Position numbers and translations under genes: made by a program
In this document: positions 27,495 through 36,678 of the stretch, one piece after another
Layout: each line of letters starts with the position of its first letter
How positions within the stretch are numbered: the first letter of the stretch is position 1
Notes under the pieces: generated by a model
What the model was told of the DNA's origin: nothing
Databases searched by the model: none
What the model saw: only the letters and a program-made list of their open reading frames with translations
Assembly (NCBI GenBank): GCA_947591475.1
Contig: CANQDE010000004.1
Location: 176,330-240,329 of the forward strand
Source of the DNA: an uncultured Alistipes sp.
GTDB taxonomy: Bacteria > Bacteroidota > Bacteroidia > Bacteroidales > Rikenellaceae
Reading direction: 5' to 3'
Length of the DNA stretch: 64,000 nt

Positions 27495-27665
27495 ATGATG
27501 ATACGGGTGCCGAACCCGTTGTAGATACGTCGCAGTATCGGGGAAAGTGCCGCTGCAAGCGGTAACTTCCCGATATGTGGGGCGTTTCGAAAAGTCCGGC
27601 ATTTTCCGATAAACCACGGAAGGGCGTTAGCTGCCGAAAAGGTAGGCTAACCTTGTCCGTGTAGA
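27495..27665 (+). ncRNA. structured RNA candidate in the rpsN-rpsH gap
   Basis: Three consecutive hairpins are visible: ACGGGT/ACCCGT at about 27512-27529; TATCGGGGAAAGTGCCGCT pairing with AGCGGTAACTTCCCGATA at about 27536-27577; and CACGGA-GGGCGTTAGC pairing with GGCTAACC-GTCCGTG at about 27614-27662. Such density of stable stems in a non-coding stretch is unusual. It may be an operon leader, a processed RNA or part of a mobile repeat. I do not recognise a known family. Confidence 0.4.
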
Positions 27666-27691
27666 AACATTCCGAAAAACAGGGACGTTCC

Positions 27692-27722
27692 TTGTTTTAT
27701 TGGATTTAATTGCGTATATTTG
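27692..27722 (+). promoter_or_regulatory. internal promoter for rpsH onward
   Basis: TTG at 27692-27694, a 20-base spacer, TATATTTG at 27715-27722: a full consensus match, 134 bases before the rpsH ATG. It just follows a weak terminator-like stem (AGGGA/TTCCT with a T-rich tail, about 27677-27700). Confidence 0.7.
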
Positions 27723-27856
27723 CGCGATTTACGGGTGCGTAAAGCATCGGTGAAACAGAAAAAAACGGAGGTGGTTGTGCGGAAAAATTCGTGCAATCCG
27801 CTGATGGAAAAATAGTTAACAAAATTTAATTTTTACTTTTTAATTCTTTATTCGTT

Positions 27857-28255
27857 ATGACTGATCCTATTGCGGACTTTCTGACCAGAATTAGAAATGC
27901 GGTGAAAGCCAACCACAAAGTGGTTGAAGCTCCCGGTTCCAAAATCAAACAGGAGATCACGAAGATTCTCTATGAGCAGGGCTACATCCTCGCTTACAAG
28001 TTCGATGCCGATGAGAAGGGCCACCCGACCATCAAAATCGCGCTCAAGTGGGATGCTGCTACGAAGTGCAACGCCATCAAGAACCTGAAACGCGTCAGCC
28101 GTCCGGGTTTGCGCCGTTATGCTTCGGTTTCGGATATGCCCCGCGTACTCAACGGCTTGGGTATCGCCATCCTCTCGACCTCGAAGGGAATCATGACCGA
28201 CGCCCAGGCGCGCAAGGAGAATGTGGGCGGCGAAGTATTGTGCTATGTTTATTAG
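27857..28255 (+). CDS. rpsH: 30S ribosomal protein S8
   Basis: A 132-residue S8, which binds the central domain of 16S rRNA and in E. coli represses the spc operon. MTDPIADFLTRIRNA at the start and the end GILSTSKGIMTDAQARKENV-type segment with CYVY are canonical. It is the first gene after the interruption and is driven by the promoter at 27692-27722. Confidence 0.98.
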   Translation: MTDPIADFLTRIRNAVKANHKVVEAPGSKIKQEITKILYEQGYILAYKFDADEKGHPTIKIALKWDAATKCNAIKNLKRVSRPGLRRYASVSDMPRVLNGLGIAILSTSKGIMTDAQARKENVGGEVLCYVY

Positions 28256-28314
28256 CAGCGGCGTCGGCATTCCCGTAAACTAACCGTGATTAGCAACTAA
28301 ACAAACTAATAAAA

Positions 28315-28902
28315 ATGTCAAGAATTGGTAAATTACCTGTAAACTTGCCTGCCGGCGTTACCGTTACGGTATCGGCCGACAACGTGGTAAGCGTGAAAGG
28401 GCCACTCGGGACGCTGAATCAGAAAGTCGATTCGGATATCAAGGTAGAGGTCGGTACGCACACGGAAGCTCACACGGGCAAGGAAATCCCCGCCGTTCTC
28501 GTAACGCGCCCCACCAATCAGCCTCGCCACCGTTCGTTGCACGGTCTCTATCGTGCGTTGATCAACAACATGGTCATCGGTGTGTCGAAGGGCTATGAAA
28601 TCCAGCAGGAGCTGGTCGGCGTCGGCTTCAAGGCAGAAGTCAAAGGCAACATCCTCGAAATGAGCCTCGGCTATTCGCACGATACGTATGTAATGCTTCC
28701 TCCCGAAGTAACGGCTACGGCGGTTACGGAGAAGAAGGGCAACCCGATCGTAACGCTCAAATCGTGCGACAAACAGCTGATCGGACAGGTGGCTGCCAAA
28801 CTCCGCTCGCTGCGTAAGCCGGAACCCTACAAGGGCAAGGGTATCAAGTTCGTCGGCGAACAACTGCGTCGCAAGGCGGGCAAATCTGCAGGTGCTAAAT
28901 AG
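28315..28902 (+). CDS. rplF: 50S ribosomal protein L6
   Basis: A 195-residue L6 of two similar alpha/beta domains near the sarcin-ricin loop. SRIGKLPVNLPAGVTV at the start and RKPEPYKGKGIKFVGE near residue 160 are diagnostic. It is slightly longer than the enteric form, as usual for the phylum. Confidence 0.97.
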   Translation: MSRIGKLPVNLPAGVTVTVSADNVVSVKGPLGTLNQKVDSDIKVEVGTHTEAHTGKEIPAVLVTRPTNQPRHRSLHGLYRALINNMVIGVSKGYEIQQELVGVGFKAEVKGNILEMSLGYSHDTYVMLPPEVTATAVTEKKGNPIVTLKSCDKQLIGQVAAKLRSLRKPEPYKGKGIKFVGEQLRRKAGKSAGAK

Positions 28903-28918
28903 TAAATAGTCTGAAGTT

Positions 28919-29281
28919 ATGTCACTGAACAAGATAGAAAGAAGAGAGCGCATCAAGATGCGTATCCGTAAAATCGTGAACGGTACGCCCGAGCATCCCC
29001 GCATGACGGTCTTCCGCAGCAACAAACAGATCTACGTGCAGTTCATCGACGATGCGGCCGGCACGACGCTGGCTACGGCTTCGTCGCTCGACAAGGAGGT
29101 CGCCGAAGCAGCTGCCGGCAAGACCAAGTGCGAAGTCGCCGCGTTGGTCGGCAAACTGGCTGCCGAACGCGCTGCCGCCAAAGGCATTCAGACCGTGGCG
29201 TTCGATCGCAACGGTTATCTGTATCACGGAAGAGTCAAACAGCTGGCCGAAGCAGCACGCGAAGGCGGACTTAAATTCTAA
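28919..29281 (+). CDS. rplR: 50S ribosomal protein L18
   Basis: A 120-residue L18 that binds 5S rRNA with L5. [20 protein letters not shown] at the start, [17 protein letters not shown] near residue 33 and [20 protein letters not shown] near 100 are family motifs. Five bases precede rpsE. Confidence 0.97.
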   Translation: MSLNKIERRERIKMRIRKIVNGTPEHPRMTVFRSNKQIYVQFIDDAAGTTLATASSLDKEVAEAAAGKTKCEVAALVGKLAAERAAAKGIQTVAFDRNGYLYHGRVKQLAEAAREGGLKF

Positions 29282-29286
29282 CGGAA

Positions 29287-29805
29287 ATGGCAAATACCAA
29301 TATCAAGAAAGTACGCACGAGCGACTTGGAGCTGAAAGATCGGCTCGTCAGCATTCAGCGTGTTACGAAGGTAACGAAGGGCGGTCGCACCTTCAGTTTC
29401 TCGGCGATCGTCGTCGTGGGCAACGAGGACGGCGTCGTCGGTTACGGTCTGGGCAAGGCCTCCGAAGTACAGGCCGCCATCGCCAAAGGCGTGGAGGATG
29501 CCAAGAAAAACCTTATTAAAATTCCGGTCATTAATGGGACCATCCCTCATAAGCAGGAACTTCGTTACGGCGGTTCGCTCGTGATGATCCGTCCGGCCGC
29601 TCCCGGTACCGGTATCATCGCCGGCGGTGCCATGCGTGCCGTGCTGGAGTCGGTGGGCGTGAAGAACGTGCTCGCCAAGAGCAAGGGCTCGTCGAACCCC
29701 CACAACCTCGTCAAAGCGACCATCGGCGCACTCTGTGAACTGCGCGATGCGCACAGCTTCGCCCGTTTGCGCGGCATCTCGATGGACAAGGTGTTTAACG
29801 GTTAA
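29287..29805 (+). CDS. rpsE: 30S ribosomal protein S5
   Basis: A 172-residue S5, which shapes the mRNA entry and decoding fidelity. The double-stranded RNA-binding half contains [20 protein letters not shown] near residue 38, and the C-terminal half [19 protein letters not shown] near 106. The spectinomycin loop region is present and unremarkable. Confidence 0.98.
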   Translation: MANTNIKKVRTSDLELKDRLVSIQRVTKVTKGGRTFSFSAIVVVGNEDGVVGYGLGKASEVQAAIAKGVEDAKKNLIKIPVINGTIPHKQELRYGGSLVMIRPAAPGTGIIAGGAMRAVLESVGVKNVLAKSKGSSNPHNLVKATIGALCELRDAHSFARLRGISMDKVFNG

Positions 29806-29818
29806 TATCTGAAACGAA

Positions 29819-30001
29819 ATGGCAAGATTGAAAATCACCCAGATCAAAAGTCGTATCGGTGCTACGGCGCGTCAGTGCCGCAACCTCGATGCACTGGGTC
29901 TGAAGCGTATCAATGCGAGCGTTGAGCACGAAGACTCGGTTATTATCAAGGGCATGCTCGCACGTGTAAAGCACCTCGTGAAAGTCGAGGAGGTAAAATA
30001 A
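29819..30001 (+). CDS. rpmD: 50S ribosomal protein L30
   Basis: A 60-residue L30. ARLKITQIKSRIGATARQCR and LDALGLKRINASVEHEDS match the family; size is typical. It lies between rpsE and rplO. Confidence 0.96.
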   Translation: MARLKITQIKSRIGATARQCRNLDALGLKRINASVEHEDSVIIKGMLARVKHLVKVEEVK

Positions 30002-30027
30002 GTTCAACCTTCAATAGACGTATATCC

Positions 30028-30474
30028 ATGGAACTCAATAATCTCAAACCCGCAAAGGGTGCAACGCACCACGACAAACGTATCGGTCGCGGTGCCGGTT
30101 CGGGGCACGGCGGTACGGCTACCCGCGGTCATAAGGGTGCCCAGTCGCGTTCGGGCTATTCGCGCAAGTTAGGCTTCGAAGGCGGTCAGATGCCGCTGCA
30201 GCGCCGTTTGCCGAAATTCGGCTTCACGAATCTGAAGCGCGTGGAATTCAAGGCGATCAACCTCGCTACGCTCGAGGAGCTGGCCGCCAAGAAGCAGCTC
30301 GCCGAAATCAATATCGAGACCCTCATCGCTGCCGGTTTCATCTCGTCGAACGACAAGGTGAAGATTCTGGGCAACGGCTCGGTTACCAAAGCGCTGACCG
30401 TCAAGGCTCACGCATTCTCGAAGAGCGCCGAGGCCGCCATCACGGCAGCCGGCGGCAGCGTCGAAAAACTGTAA
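30028..30474 (+). CDS. rplO: 50S ribosomal protein L15
   Basis: A 148-residue L15, a late assembly protein. The glycine-rich N-terminus RIGRGAGSGHGGTATRGHKG (about 19-38), the motif FEGGQMPLQRRLPKFGF near 50 and the end AHAFSKSAEAAITAAGG are typical. Precedes secY by 21 bases. Confidence 0.98.
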   Translation: MELNNLKPAKGATHHDKRIGRGAGSGHGGTATRGHKGAQSRSGYSRKLGFEGGQMPLQRRLPKFGFTNLKRVEFKAINLATLEELAAKKQLAEINIETLIAAGFISSNDKVKILGNGSVTKALTVKAHAFSKSAEAAITAAGGSVEKL

Positions 30475-30495
30475 GATTCTTAGAAACCGAAAATT

Positions 30496-31866
30496 ATGAA
30501 TCAGTATTTGATTGTCGGTATCGTCTTTTTAGCGGTTATCGCTCTTTTGGCGACCAACAAAAAAATCGTCGAAACGCTCAAGAACATCTATAAGATCGAG
30601 GAGCTGCGCAAACGTGTCTTGTACACGATCGGGCTGCTGCTCATCTATCGTCTGGGCAGTTTCGTGGTCATTCCGGGCATCGACCCCAACGCGCTGGGCG
30701 AGGGGTCGCAGTATGCCAACCAGTTGGAACAGAACGGCCTGCTGGGCCTGTTGAATGTTTTCTCTGGCGGTGCATTTGGCAATGCTGCTATCTTTGCGCT
30801 CGGAGTTATGCCGTACATCACCGCTTCGATCGTCATCCAGTTGATGGGTATGATGATTCCGTATTTCCAGAAAATGCAGAAGGAGGGTGAGAGCGGCCGC
30901 CGCAAGATGAATCAATGGACGCGCTTTCTGACGATCGCCGTGCTCGTACTCCAAGGGCCGGCTTACATCGCCAACCTTTATCACCAAGCGCCCGGAGCAT
31001 TCGTTTACGGCAACTCGTTCGGCACCGTCTGCATGATGACGGTGATTCTGATTGCGGGCACCATGTTCATCATGTGGCTCGGCGAAAAGATCACCGACAA
31101 GGGAATCGGCAACGGTATTTCGTTGATTATCATGATCGGTATCGTGGCCCGTCTGCCGCACTCGCTGTTGGCCGAGGTCAACGCCCGTTTGCAGACGGCT
31201 TCCGGCAACATGATTATGCTGATCTTCGAAATCGTGCTGCTCTTCCTCGTCTTCATGGCGACGATTGCTTTGGTACAGGCCGTCCGCAAGGTGCCTGTGC
31301 AGTATGCGAAACGTATCGTCGGTAACAAACAGTACGGCGGCGTGCGTCAGTACATCCCGCTCAAGATGAATGCGGCCAACGTAATGCCCATCATCTTCGC
31401 GCAGGCGCTGATGTTCGTTCCGGCTCTGTTCTCCAGTACGGCTGCCACCTTCAGCAACGTAACGGGGTTCTGGTACAACTTTACGCTCGCAGTGCTGGTG
31501 ATCGCCTTCACCTATTTCTATACGGCGATCATCATCAACCCTCAAATGATGGCCGATGACATGAAGCGCAACGGCGGCTTCATCCCGGGTGTGAAACCGG
31601 GCAAGCAGACCGTGAACTACATTGACACCATCATGACGCGCATTACGCTTCCGGGCTCGTTCTTCCTCGCTATCGTGGCCATTCTGCCCGCTTTGGCGAT
31701 GAAGTTCTTGGGCATTCAGCAGGAGTTCGCCTACTTCTACGGCGGTACGTCGCTGTTGATTATGGTCGGCGTGGTGCTCGACACTCTCAAACAGATAGAA
31801 AGCTACCTGTTGATGCGCCACTACGACGGTCTGATGAAGACGGGCCGCATTCAGGGTCGTCATTAG
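30496..31866 (+). CDS. secY: protein translocase subunit SecY with an extra N-terminal membrane segment
   Basis: A 456-residue SecY, the channel of the Sec translocon. After about residue 25 it follows the normal family: ETLKNIYKIEELRKR before TM1, the plug region GGAFGNAAIFALGVMPYITAS, and cytosolic loops with KRIVGNKQYGG and FIPGVKPGKQT. Residues 1-24 (MNQYLIVGIVFLAVIALLAT) form an extra hydrophobic segment not found in typical SecY, which starts at about the KNI-KI helix. No ATG/GTG/TTG start appears between this segment and the conserved part, so the extension is probably real and would give 11 spans or an N-in/N-out change. This is seen; the topology is inferred. Confidence 0.96.
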   Translation: MNQYLIVGIVFLAVIALLATNKKIVETLKNIYKIEELRKRVLYTIGLLLIYRLGSFVVIPGIDPNALGEGSQYANQLEQNGLLGLLNVFSGGAFGNAAIFALGVMPYITASIVIQLMGMMIPYFQKMQKEGESGRRKMNQWTRFLTIAVLVLQGPAYIANLYHQAPGAFVYGNSFGTVCMMTVILIAGTMFIMWLGEKITDKGIGNGISLIIMIGIVARLPHSLLAEVNARLQTASGNMIMLIFEIVLLFLVFMATIALVQAVRKVPVQYAKRIVGNKQYGGVRQYIPLKMNAANVMPIIFAQALMFVPALFSSTAATFSNVTGFWYNFTLAVLVIAFTYFYTAIIINPQMMADDMKRNGGFIPGVKPGKQTVNYIDTIMTRITLPGSFFLAIVAILPALAMKFLGIQQEFAYFYGGTSLLIMVGVVLDTLKQIESYLLMRHYDGLMKTGRIQGRH

Positions 31867-31925
31867 GATCGGTTGTCGAAGTTTTATTAATTTACGAATA
31901 AGAAAACTGAACCGCATAAATCAGT

Positions 31926-32711
31926 ATGATTTATCTGAAGACGGACGAGGAGATCGAGCTGCTTCGCGAGAATTGCCTGCTCGTGTCGAAGACGCTGGCT
32001 GAAGTGGGTCGCCACATCAAGCCCGGCGTTACGACCAAAGAGCTGGATAAGATCGCCGAAGATTTCATCCGTTCCAACGGGGCGATTCCTCCTCAAATCG
32101 GATACGAAGGCTATCCTGCCGCGACCTGCATTTCGGTCAACGAACAGGTGGTTCACGGGATTCCTACGGATAAGACCGTCATCAAGGAAGGAGACATCGT
32201 ATCGGTCGATTTATGTACGTTTATGAAGGGGTTTGTTGGTGATTCGGCGTATACGTTCGCCGTGGGAGCGATTTCCGACGAAGCGCGGAAATTGCTGGAG
32301 GTTACCAAAGAGGCTCTTTATAAGGGTACGGCACAGGCCAAGGCCGGAAATCGCGTGGGCGATATTTCGGCGGCCGTGCAGGAGTATGCCGAAAGTTTCG
32401 GCTACGGCGTGGTGCGCGAGCTGGAGGGACACGGATTGGGTCGGAAAATGCACGAAGACCCGGGCGTCCCCAACTACGGCGCACGAGGCAGAGGCCCGCT
32501 CTTGAAGGAAGGGATGGTCATCTGCATCGAACCGATGATTACGATGGGTAACAAAGCGGTCGTTTTCGAACGCGATGGCTGGACGGTCCGCACGCGCGAC
32601 CGCAAGCCGGCGGCTCACTTCGAGTTCGCAGTGGCGATCCGCAAGAACGGCCCCGATGTACTGACGGATTTCGGCATCATCGAGCAAGCGATTGAACAAG
32701 TAAATTGGTAA
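31926..32711 (+). CDS. map: type I methionine aminopeptidase
   Basis: A 261-residue metalloprotease that removes initiator Met from nascent chains. All five metal ligands and the substrate histidine are visible: VVHGIP (His), VSVDL (Asp), FVGDSAYTF (Asp), EGHGLGRKMHE (His), CIEPMI (Glu) and HFEFAVAI (Glu). The position between secY and infA is the normal Bacteroidota arrangement. Confidence 0.97.
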   Translation: MIYLKTDEEIELLRENCLLVSKTLAEVGRHIKPGVTTKELDKIAEDFIRSNGAIPPQIGYEGYPAATCISVNEQVVHGIPTDKTVIKEGDIVSVDLCTFMKGFVGDSAYTFAVGAISDEARKLLEVTKEALYKGTAQAKAGNRVGDISAAVQEYAESFGYGVVRELEGHGLGRKMHEDPGVPNYGARGRGPLLKEGMVICIEPMITMGNKAVVFERDGWTVRTRDRKPAAHFEFAVAIRKNGPDVLTDFGIIEQAIEQVNW

Positions 32712-32725
32712 ATTAAGAAAACTCT

Positions 32726-32944
32726 ATGGCAAAACAAGCAGCTATCGAACGGGACGGGACGATCATCGAGGCCCTCTCCAATGCGATGTTCCGCGTCGAA
32801 TTGGACAACGGCCACGTGCTCACCGCCCACATCTCCGGCAAGATGCGGATGCACTACATCAAAATCCTGCCCGGGGATAAAGTGAAAGTGGAGATGACCC
32901 CCTACGATCTTACGAAGGGTCGCATCTCTTTCAGGTACAAATAA
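32726..32944 (+). CDS. infA: translation initiation factor IF-1
   Basis: A 72-residue S1-like OB-fold protein that occupies the 30S A site during initiation. [39 protein letters not shown] and [18 protein letters not shown] are the standard blocks. 14 bases after map. Confidence 0.98.
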   Translation: MAKQAAIERDGTIIEALSNAMFRVELDNGHVLTAHISGKMRMHYIKILPGDKVKVEMTPYDLTKGRISFRYK

Positions 32945-32962
32945 CCAAACGCTTGAAAAACC

Positions 32963-33079
32963 ATGAAAGTAAAAGCATCCATCAAGAAGCGAAGCGAGGA
33001 TTGCAAGATTGTGAAGCGTAAGGGCAAACTTTACGTGATCTGCAAGAAGAATCCCAAGTTCAAAATGCGACAGGGATAG
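32963..33079 (+). CDS. rpmJ: 50S ribosomal protein L36
   Basis: A 38-residue protein opening [17 protein letters not shown] and ending [10 protein letters not shown], unmistakably L36. The zinc site of the classical form needs three Cys and one His. Here the first Cys position reads Ser and the His position reads Phe, leaving Cys14 and Cys27 only. It therefore probably binds no zinc, a state common in this phylum. It lies in the usual infA-rpmJ-rpsM order. Confidence 0.95.
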   Translation: MKVKASIKKRSEDCKIVKRKGKLYVICKKNPKFKMRQG

Positions 33080-33113
33080 TGTTTCAACGGTTAATTAAAG
33101 AAGAAAGAAATTT

Positions 33114-33494
33114 ATGGCACGTATAGTCGGTGTAGATTTACCTAAAAACAAGCGGGGCGAGATCGGTCTGACCTATATCTACGGTATCGGTCGCTCGACG
33201 GCCCGCATGATTCTCGACAAGGCTGGCATCAGCTATGACCTCAAAGTGGAGGAGTGGAGCGATGCACAGGTCGGTGCGATCCGTTCGACGATTGCCGATA
33301 TGGGCATCAAGGTCGAAGGCGAGTGCCGTTCGCTTGTCCAGTTGAACATCAAACGACTGATGGACATCGGTTGCTACCGGGGCATCCGTCACCGTCTGGG
33401 TCTTCCGGTTCGCGGTCAGTCGACCAAGAACAACGCCCGCACTCGCAAGGGAAAGAAGAAGACGGTCGCAAACAAGAAAAAGGCAACAAAGTAA
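33114..33494 (+). CDS. rpsM: 30S ribosomal protein S13
   Basis: A 126-residue S13, forming bridges B1a/B1b with the 50[34 protein letters not shown] and the basic end [20 protein letters not shown] are canonical; the C-terminal tail is lysine-rich. Confidence 0.98.
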   Translation: MARIVGVDLPKNKRGEIGLTYIYGIGRSTARMILDKAGISYDLKVEEWSDAQVGAIRSTIADMGIKVEGECRSLVQLNIKRLMDIGCYRGIRHRLGLPVRGQSTKNNARTRKGKKKTVANKKKATK

Positions 33495-33507
33495 TCTTTA
33501 GAGAATT

Positions 33508-33897
33508 ATGGCAAAGAAAACTGGTACAGTCAAGAAAAAGGTTGTTAAGGTCGGAGCGTTGGGCAATGCCTATGTCCACTCCACTTTCAACAACGTCATC
33601 ATCACCATCACCAACGAGGTGGGCGATGTCATCAGCTGGTCGTCGGCCGGTAAGATGGGCTTCCGTGGTTCGAAGAAGAATACGCCTTATGCAGCCCAGA
33701 CGTCGGCTGCCGATTGCGCGAAGGTCGCTTACGACATGGGCCTGCGCAAGGTGAAAGTTTATGTCAAGGGTCCGGGTGCCGGTCGCGAGTCGGCTGTGCG
33801 CACCATCCACGGCGCCGGCATCGAGGTGATGGAGATCATCGACGTTACGCCGCTGCCGCACAACGGTTGCCGTGCTCCCAACCGCCGTCGCGTATAA
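33508..33897 (+). CDS. rpsK: 30S ribosomal protein S11
   Basis: A 129-residue S11 of the platform, contacting mRNA near the Shine-Dalgarno helix. [32 protein letters not shown] and [17 protein letters not shown] are typical. It is followed by a 102-base gap before rpsD with no feature seen. Confidence 0.98.
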   Translation: MAKKTGTVKKKVVKVGALGNAYVHSTFNNVIITITNEVGDVISWSSAGKMGFRGSKKNTPYAAQTSAADCAKVAYDMGLRKVKVYVKGPGAGRESAVRTIHGAGIEVMEIIDVTPLPHNGCRAPNRRRV

Positions 33898-33999
33898 TCC
33901 GAACGTTCCGGCAGGATGATTCAAAAACTTACTTTACCCGATCATGGCATCTATGATGCAATGAATAAAGGAATTGCAATTTAATAAAACTGTAAAACA

Positions 34000-34605
34000 A
34001 TGGGAAAATACATAGGACCGAAATCGAAAATCGCCCGGAGATTCGGCGAAGCTATTTACGGCGCGGATAAGGTGCTTGAAAAACGCAACGTTCCCCCCGG
34101 ACAGCACGGTCTGGCACGCAAACGCAAGAAGGTGTCGGAGTACGGTACGCAGTTGAGCGAAAAACAGAAGGCCAAATATACCTACGGTCTGCTGGAGAAG
34201 CAGTTCTCGCGTACTTACGAGCAGGCTGCCCGCATGGGCGGTATCACGGGTGAGAACCTGTTGAAACTGCTCGAGTGCCGTCTCGACAATGTGGTTTACC
34301 GTCTGGGCATCGCTCCGACACGCGCCGCAGCCCGTCAGCTCGTTTCGCACCGTCATATCTGCGTCAACGGCTCGGTGGTCAATATCCCGTCGTACTCGCT
34401 GCGTGCGGGCGATGTGGTGTCGGTTCGCGAAAAATCGAAGAGCCTCGAAGTGATTACCGAATCGCTGGCCGGCGGCCGCAGCCGCTATGCTTGGTTGGAG
34501 TGGGACAATGCTACTATGAGCGGCAAATTCCTTCAGAAACCCGAACGCGAAGAGATTCCGGAGAACATCAAGGAACAGCTTATCGTCGAGTTGTACTCGA
34601 AGTAG
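34000..34605 (+). CDS. rpsD: 30S ribosomal protein S4
   Basis: A 201-residue S4, first binder of the 16S 5' domain and mRNA-entry helicase component. [18 protein letters not shown] at the start and the S4 RNA-binding domain [20 protein letters not shown] (about 90-155) are clear. The zinc cysteines of some S4 proteins are absent. Confidence 0.98.
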   Translation: MGKYIGPKSKIARRFGEAIYGADKVLEKRNVPPGQHGLARKRKKVSEYGTQLSEKQKAKYTYGLLEKQFSRTYEQAARMGGITGENLLKLLECRLDNVVYRLGIAPTRAAARQLVSHRHICVNGSVVNIPSYSLRAGDVVSVREKSKSLEVITESLAGGRSRYAWLEWDNATMSGKFLQKPEREEIPENIKEQLIVELYSK

Positions 34606-34629
34606 TCATTAAAAATCCATTCACGCATT

Positions 34630-35622
34630 ATGGCAATATTAGCATTCCAGAAACCTGAGAAGGTTATTATGCTCGAATCCACCTCCTCGTTCGGAAAGTT
34701 CGAATTCCGACCGTTGGAACCCGGATTCGCAATGACTGTCGGTAACGCTTTGCGTCGTGTGCTGCTCTCCTCGTTGGAGGGTTACGCCATCACGACGGTC
34801 AAGGTCGCCGGTGTCGATCACGAGTTTGCCGCCATCCCCGGTGTGATGGAGGATATGTTGCACATCATCCTCAATCTGAAGCAGGTTCGTCTTATTCGCA
34901 CTGTCGACAATCAGGATGCCGAGAAGGTCTCCATTAACGTCGCGGGTGTAACGGAGCTGACTGCCGGTTATATCTCGAATTATCTGTCGTCCTTCAAGGT
35001 GTTGAATCCCGATTTGGTGATCTGCCACTTGGCTCCCGGCACCAAAATGCAGATGGTCTTGACCATCGGCAAAGGCCGCGGCTATGTGCCCGCTGAGGAG
35101 AACAAGCCTGCCGACTGCGAATTCGGTACGTTGCCGATCGACTCGATCTTCACGCCCATCAAGAACGTGAAGTACACGCGGGAGGACTACCGTGTCGAGC
35201 AGCGTACGGACTACGAGAAGCTGAATCTGGAAATCACTACCGACGGGTCGATTCATCCCAAGGAGGCGTTGAAAGAGGCTGCCAAAATCCTTATTCAGCA
35301 CTTCATGCTCTTCTCCGACGAGAAGATCACCGTCAACATGGAGGACAACAGCGGTGCCGAGGAGTTCGACGAGGATGTGCTGCACATGCGTCAGTTGCTC
35401 AAAACCAAGCTCTCGGATCAGGACTTGAGCGTCCGTGCTCTGAACTGCTTGAAAGCGGCCGACGTGGATACGGTGGGCGACCTCGTGAAGCTCAACCGCA
35501 GCGACCTGCTCAAATTCCGCAACTTCGGTAAGAAATCGTTGACGGAGTTGGACGAGTTGCTGGCCTCCCTGAATTTGAAGTTCGGCATGGACGTATCAAT
35601 CTACAAACTTGACAAAGACTAA
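34630..35622 (+). CDS. rpoA: DNA-directed RNA polymerase subunit alpha
   Basis: A 330-residue alpha subunit. The N-terminal dimerisation domain has [20 protein letters not shown] and [14 protein letters not shown]. The C-terminal domain after a short linker (about 235) has [20 protein letters not shown] and [15 protein letters not shown], which contact UP elements and regulators. Normal length; between rpsD and rplQ as usual. Confidence 0.98.
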   Translation: MAILAFQKPEKVIMLESTSSFGKFEFRPLEPGFAMTVGNALRRVLLSSLEGYAITTVKVAGVDHEFAAIPGVMEDMLHIILNLKQVRLIRTVDNQDAEKVSINVAGVTELTAGYISNYLSSFKVLNPDLVICHLAPGTKMQMVLTIGKGRGYVPAEENKPADCEFGTLPIDSIFTPIKNVKYTREDYRVEQRTDYEKLNLEITTDGSIHPKEALKEAAKILIQHFMLFSDEKITVNMEDNSGAEEFDEDVLHMRQLLKTKLSDQDLSVRALNCLKAADVDTVGDLVKLNRSDLLKFRNFGKKSLTELDELLASLNLKFGMDVSIYKLDKD

Positions 35623-35625
35623 TTT

Positions 35626-36228
35626 ATGAGACACAATAAGAATTTCAACCACCTCGGTCGTCAGGCGGGCCATCGCAAAGCGTTGCTTTCGAACATGGCG
35701 TCGTCGTTGATTCTGCACAAACGCATCGAGACGACCGTAGCCAAGGCCAAGGCGGTACGGCAGTTCGTAGAGCCGTTGGTAACGAAGGCCAAGGAGGATA
35801 CCACGCATTCACGCCGTGTCGTATTCTCGTACCTCAAACAGAAAGAGGCTGTTACGGAGCTGTTCCGTACGATCGCTCCGAAAATCGCCGAGCGTCCGGG
35901 CGGTTATACCCGCATCTTGAAGACGGGTTTCCGTCTCGGGGACGGTGCCGACATGTGCATCATCGAGTTCGTCGATTTCAACGAGGCCTATACGTTGGGC
36001 ATTACGCCGACGGCTGCCGCTGAAGCGAAACCCAAGACGCGTCGTTCGCGCAAGAAATCGACGACGGATGCCGTCGAAGAGGCTACGGTAGTCGAGGGCG
36101 AGACCAAGAAGAAGGCTGCACCCGCCAAGGCCGCAGCTCCGAAGGCTCCCAAAGCACCGAAAGCAACGACGGCCAAGGCCGCTGCTCCGAAAGCTGCCAA
36201 AAAGACGAACGTCGGCAAGAAAATGTAA
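35626..36228 (+). CDS. rplQ: 50S ribosomal protein L17 with Lys/Ala-rich extension
   Basis: A 200-residue L17. Residues 1-118 are the normal protein ([39 protein letters not shown]). From about residue 125 follows a low-complexity basic tail of repeated [14 protein letters not shown] units with an acidic patch ([12 protein letters not shown]), roughly 75 residues longer than enteric L17. Such tails occur in Bacteroidota. It ends the superoperon and is followed by a good terminator. Confidence 0.97.
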   Translation: MRHNKNFNHLGRQAGHRKALLSNMASSLILHKRIETTVAKAKAVRQFVEPLVTKAKEDTTHSRRVVFSYLKQKEAVTELFRTIAPKIAERPGGYTRILKTGFRLGDGADMCIIEFVDFNEAYTLGITPTAAAEAKPKTRRSRKKSTTDAVEEATVVEGETKKKAAPAKAAAPKAPKAPKATTAKAAAPKAAKKTNVGKKM

Positions 36229-36337
36229 GGACGAGAATCGTCGTTCTGCTTGCATCGACGGCAGCGGTAGGGTAATGACTTGTCGTTTCGTCGGTTGCAG
36301 AAGCGATAGTTCGTTGCAACTATTCGATTCATACTCA

Positions 36338-36370
36338 TCCGGACGGAGTTCCCTCTGTCCGGATTTTTTA
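36338..36370 (+). terminator. terminator of the ribosomal superoperon
   Basis: TCCGGAC (36338-36344) pairs with GTCCGGA (36357-36363), followed by TTTTTTA. It is 110 bases after the rplQ stop. Confidence 0.8.
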
Positions 36371-36382
36371 TTTACATGTACG

Positions 36383-36678
36383 CCGCTTTTGAAAGCGGTT
36401 CGTGATGCGGTAGATCGTTCGTTTTTCTCTCGAATGACATCTTCGCTTCCGACTGCTTTCCCCGAAAACGGTGCGGTAATGATAATGCGGCCCGATGGGC
36501 CGCGCGGGCCGAAGCCTCCGCTCGCGGAGGCCCGCCTACGGCGTTCACTCCGCAGTCTTCGCCCCGCCACTTTTGGAAGCAGTTCCTTATGCGGTAGAAT
36601 GTTTTGAATACTTTTCAATGATTTCTTTGCTGCCGACCATTTTGCCCGATAACGATTCGACCTGTACCAGTTAATAAA
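36383..36678 (+). repeat. composite repeat B, copy 3 (C - B - C)
   Basis: Module C at about 36404-36462, core B at 36487-36569 (GCGGCCCGATGGGCCGCGCG, then GCCTCCG/CGGAGGC arms, then CTCCGCAGTCTTCGCCCCGC), second module C at about 36588-36645, then a TACCAGTTAATAAAAT edge motif at about 36665-36680. Together with the terminator it fills the 523-base gap between rplQ and sppA; no gene is seen. Confidence 0.78.

Larger units (their letters stand above)
27231..27856 (+). other. 626-base interruption of the ribosomal operon
   Basis: No credible gene lies here. In order: repeat A copy 2 (about 27325-27440), a cluster of hairpins (about 27495-27665), a weak terminator-like stem (about 27677-27700), a full promoter (27692-27722) and an AT-rich leader into rpsH. 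The single frame of 73 residues across the repeat has no family features. The layout suggests that transcription is reset here, so rpsH to rplQ has its own promoter. Confidence 0.7.
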
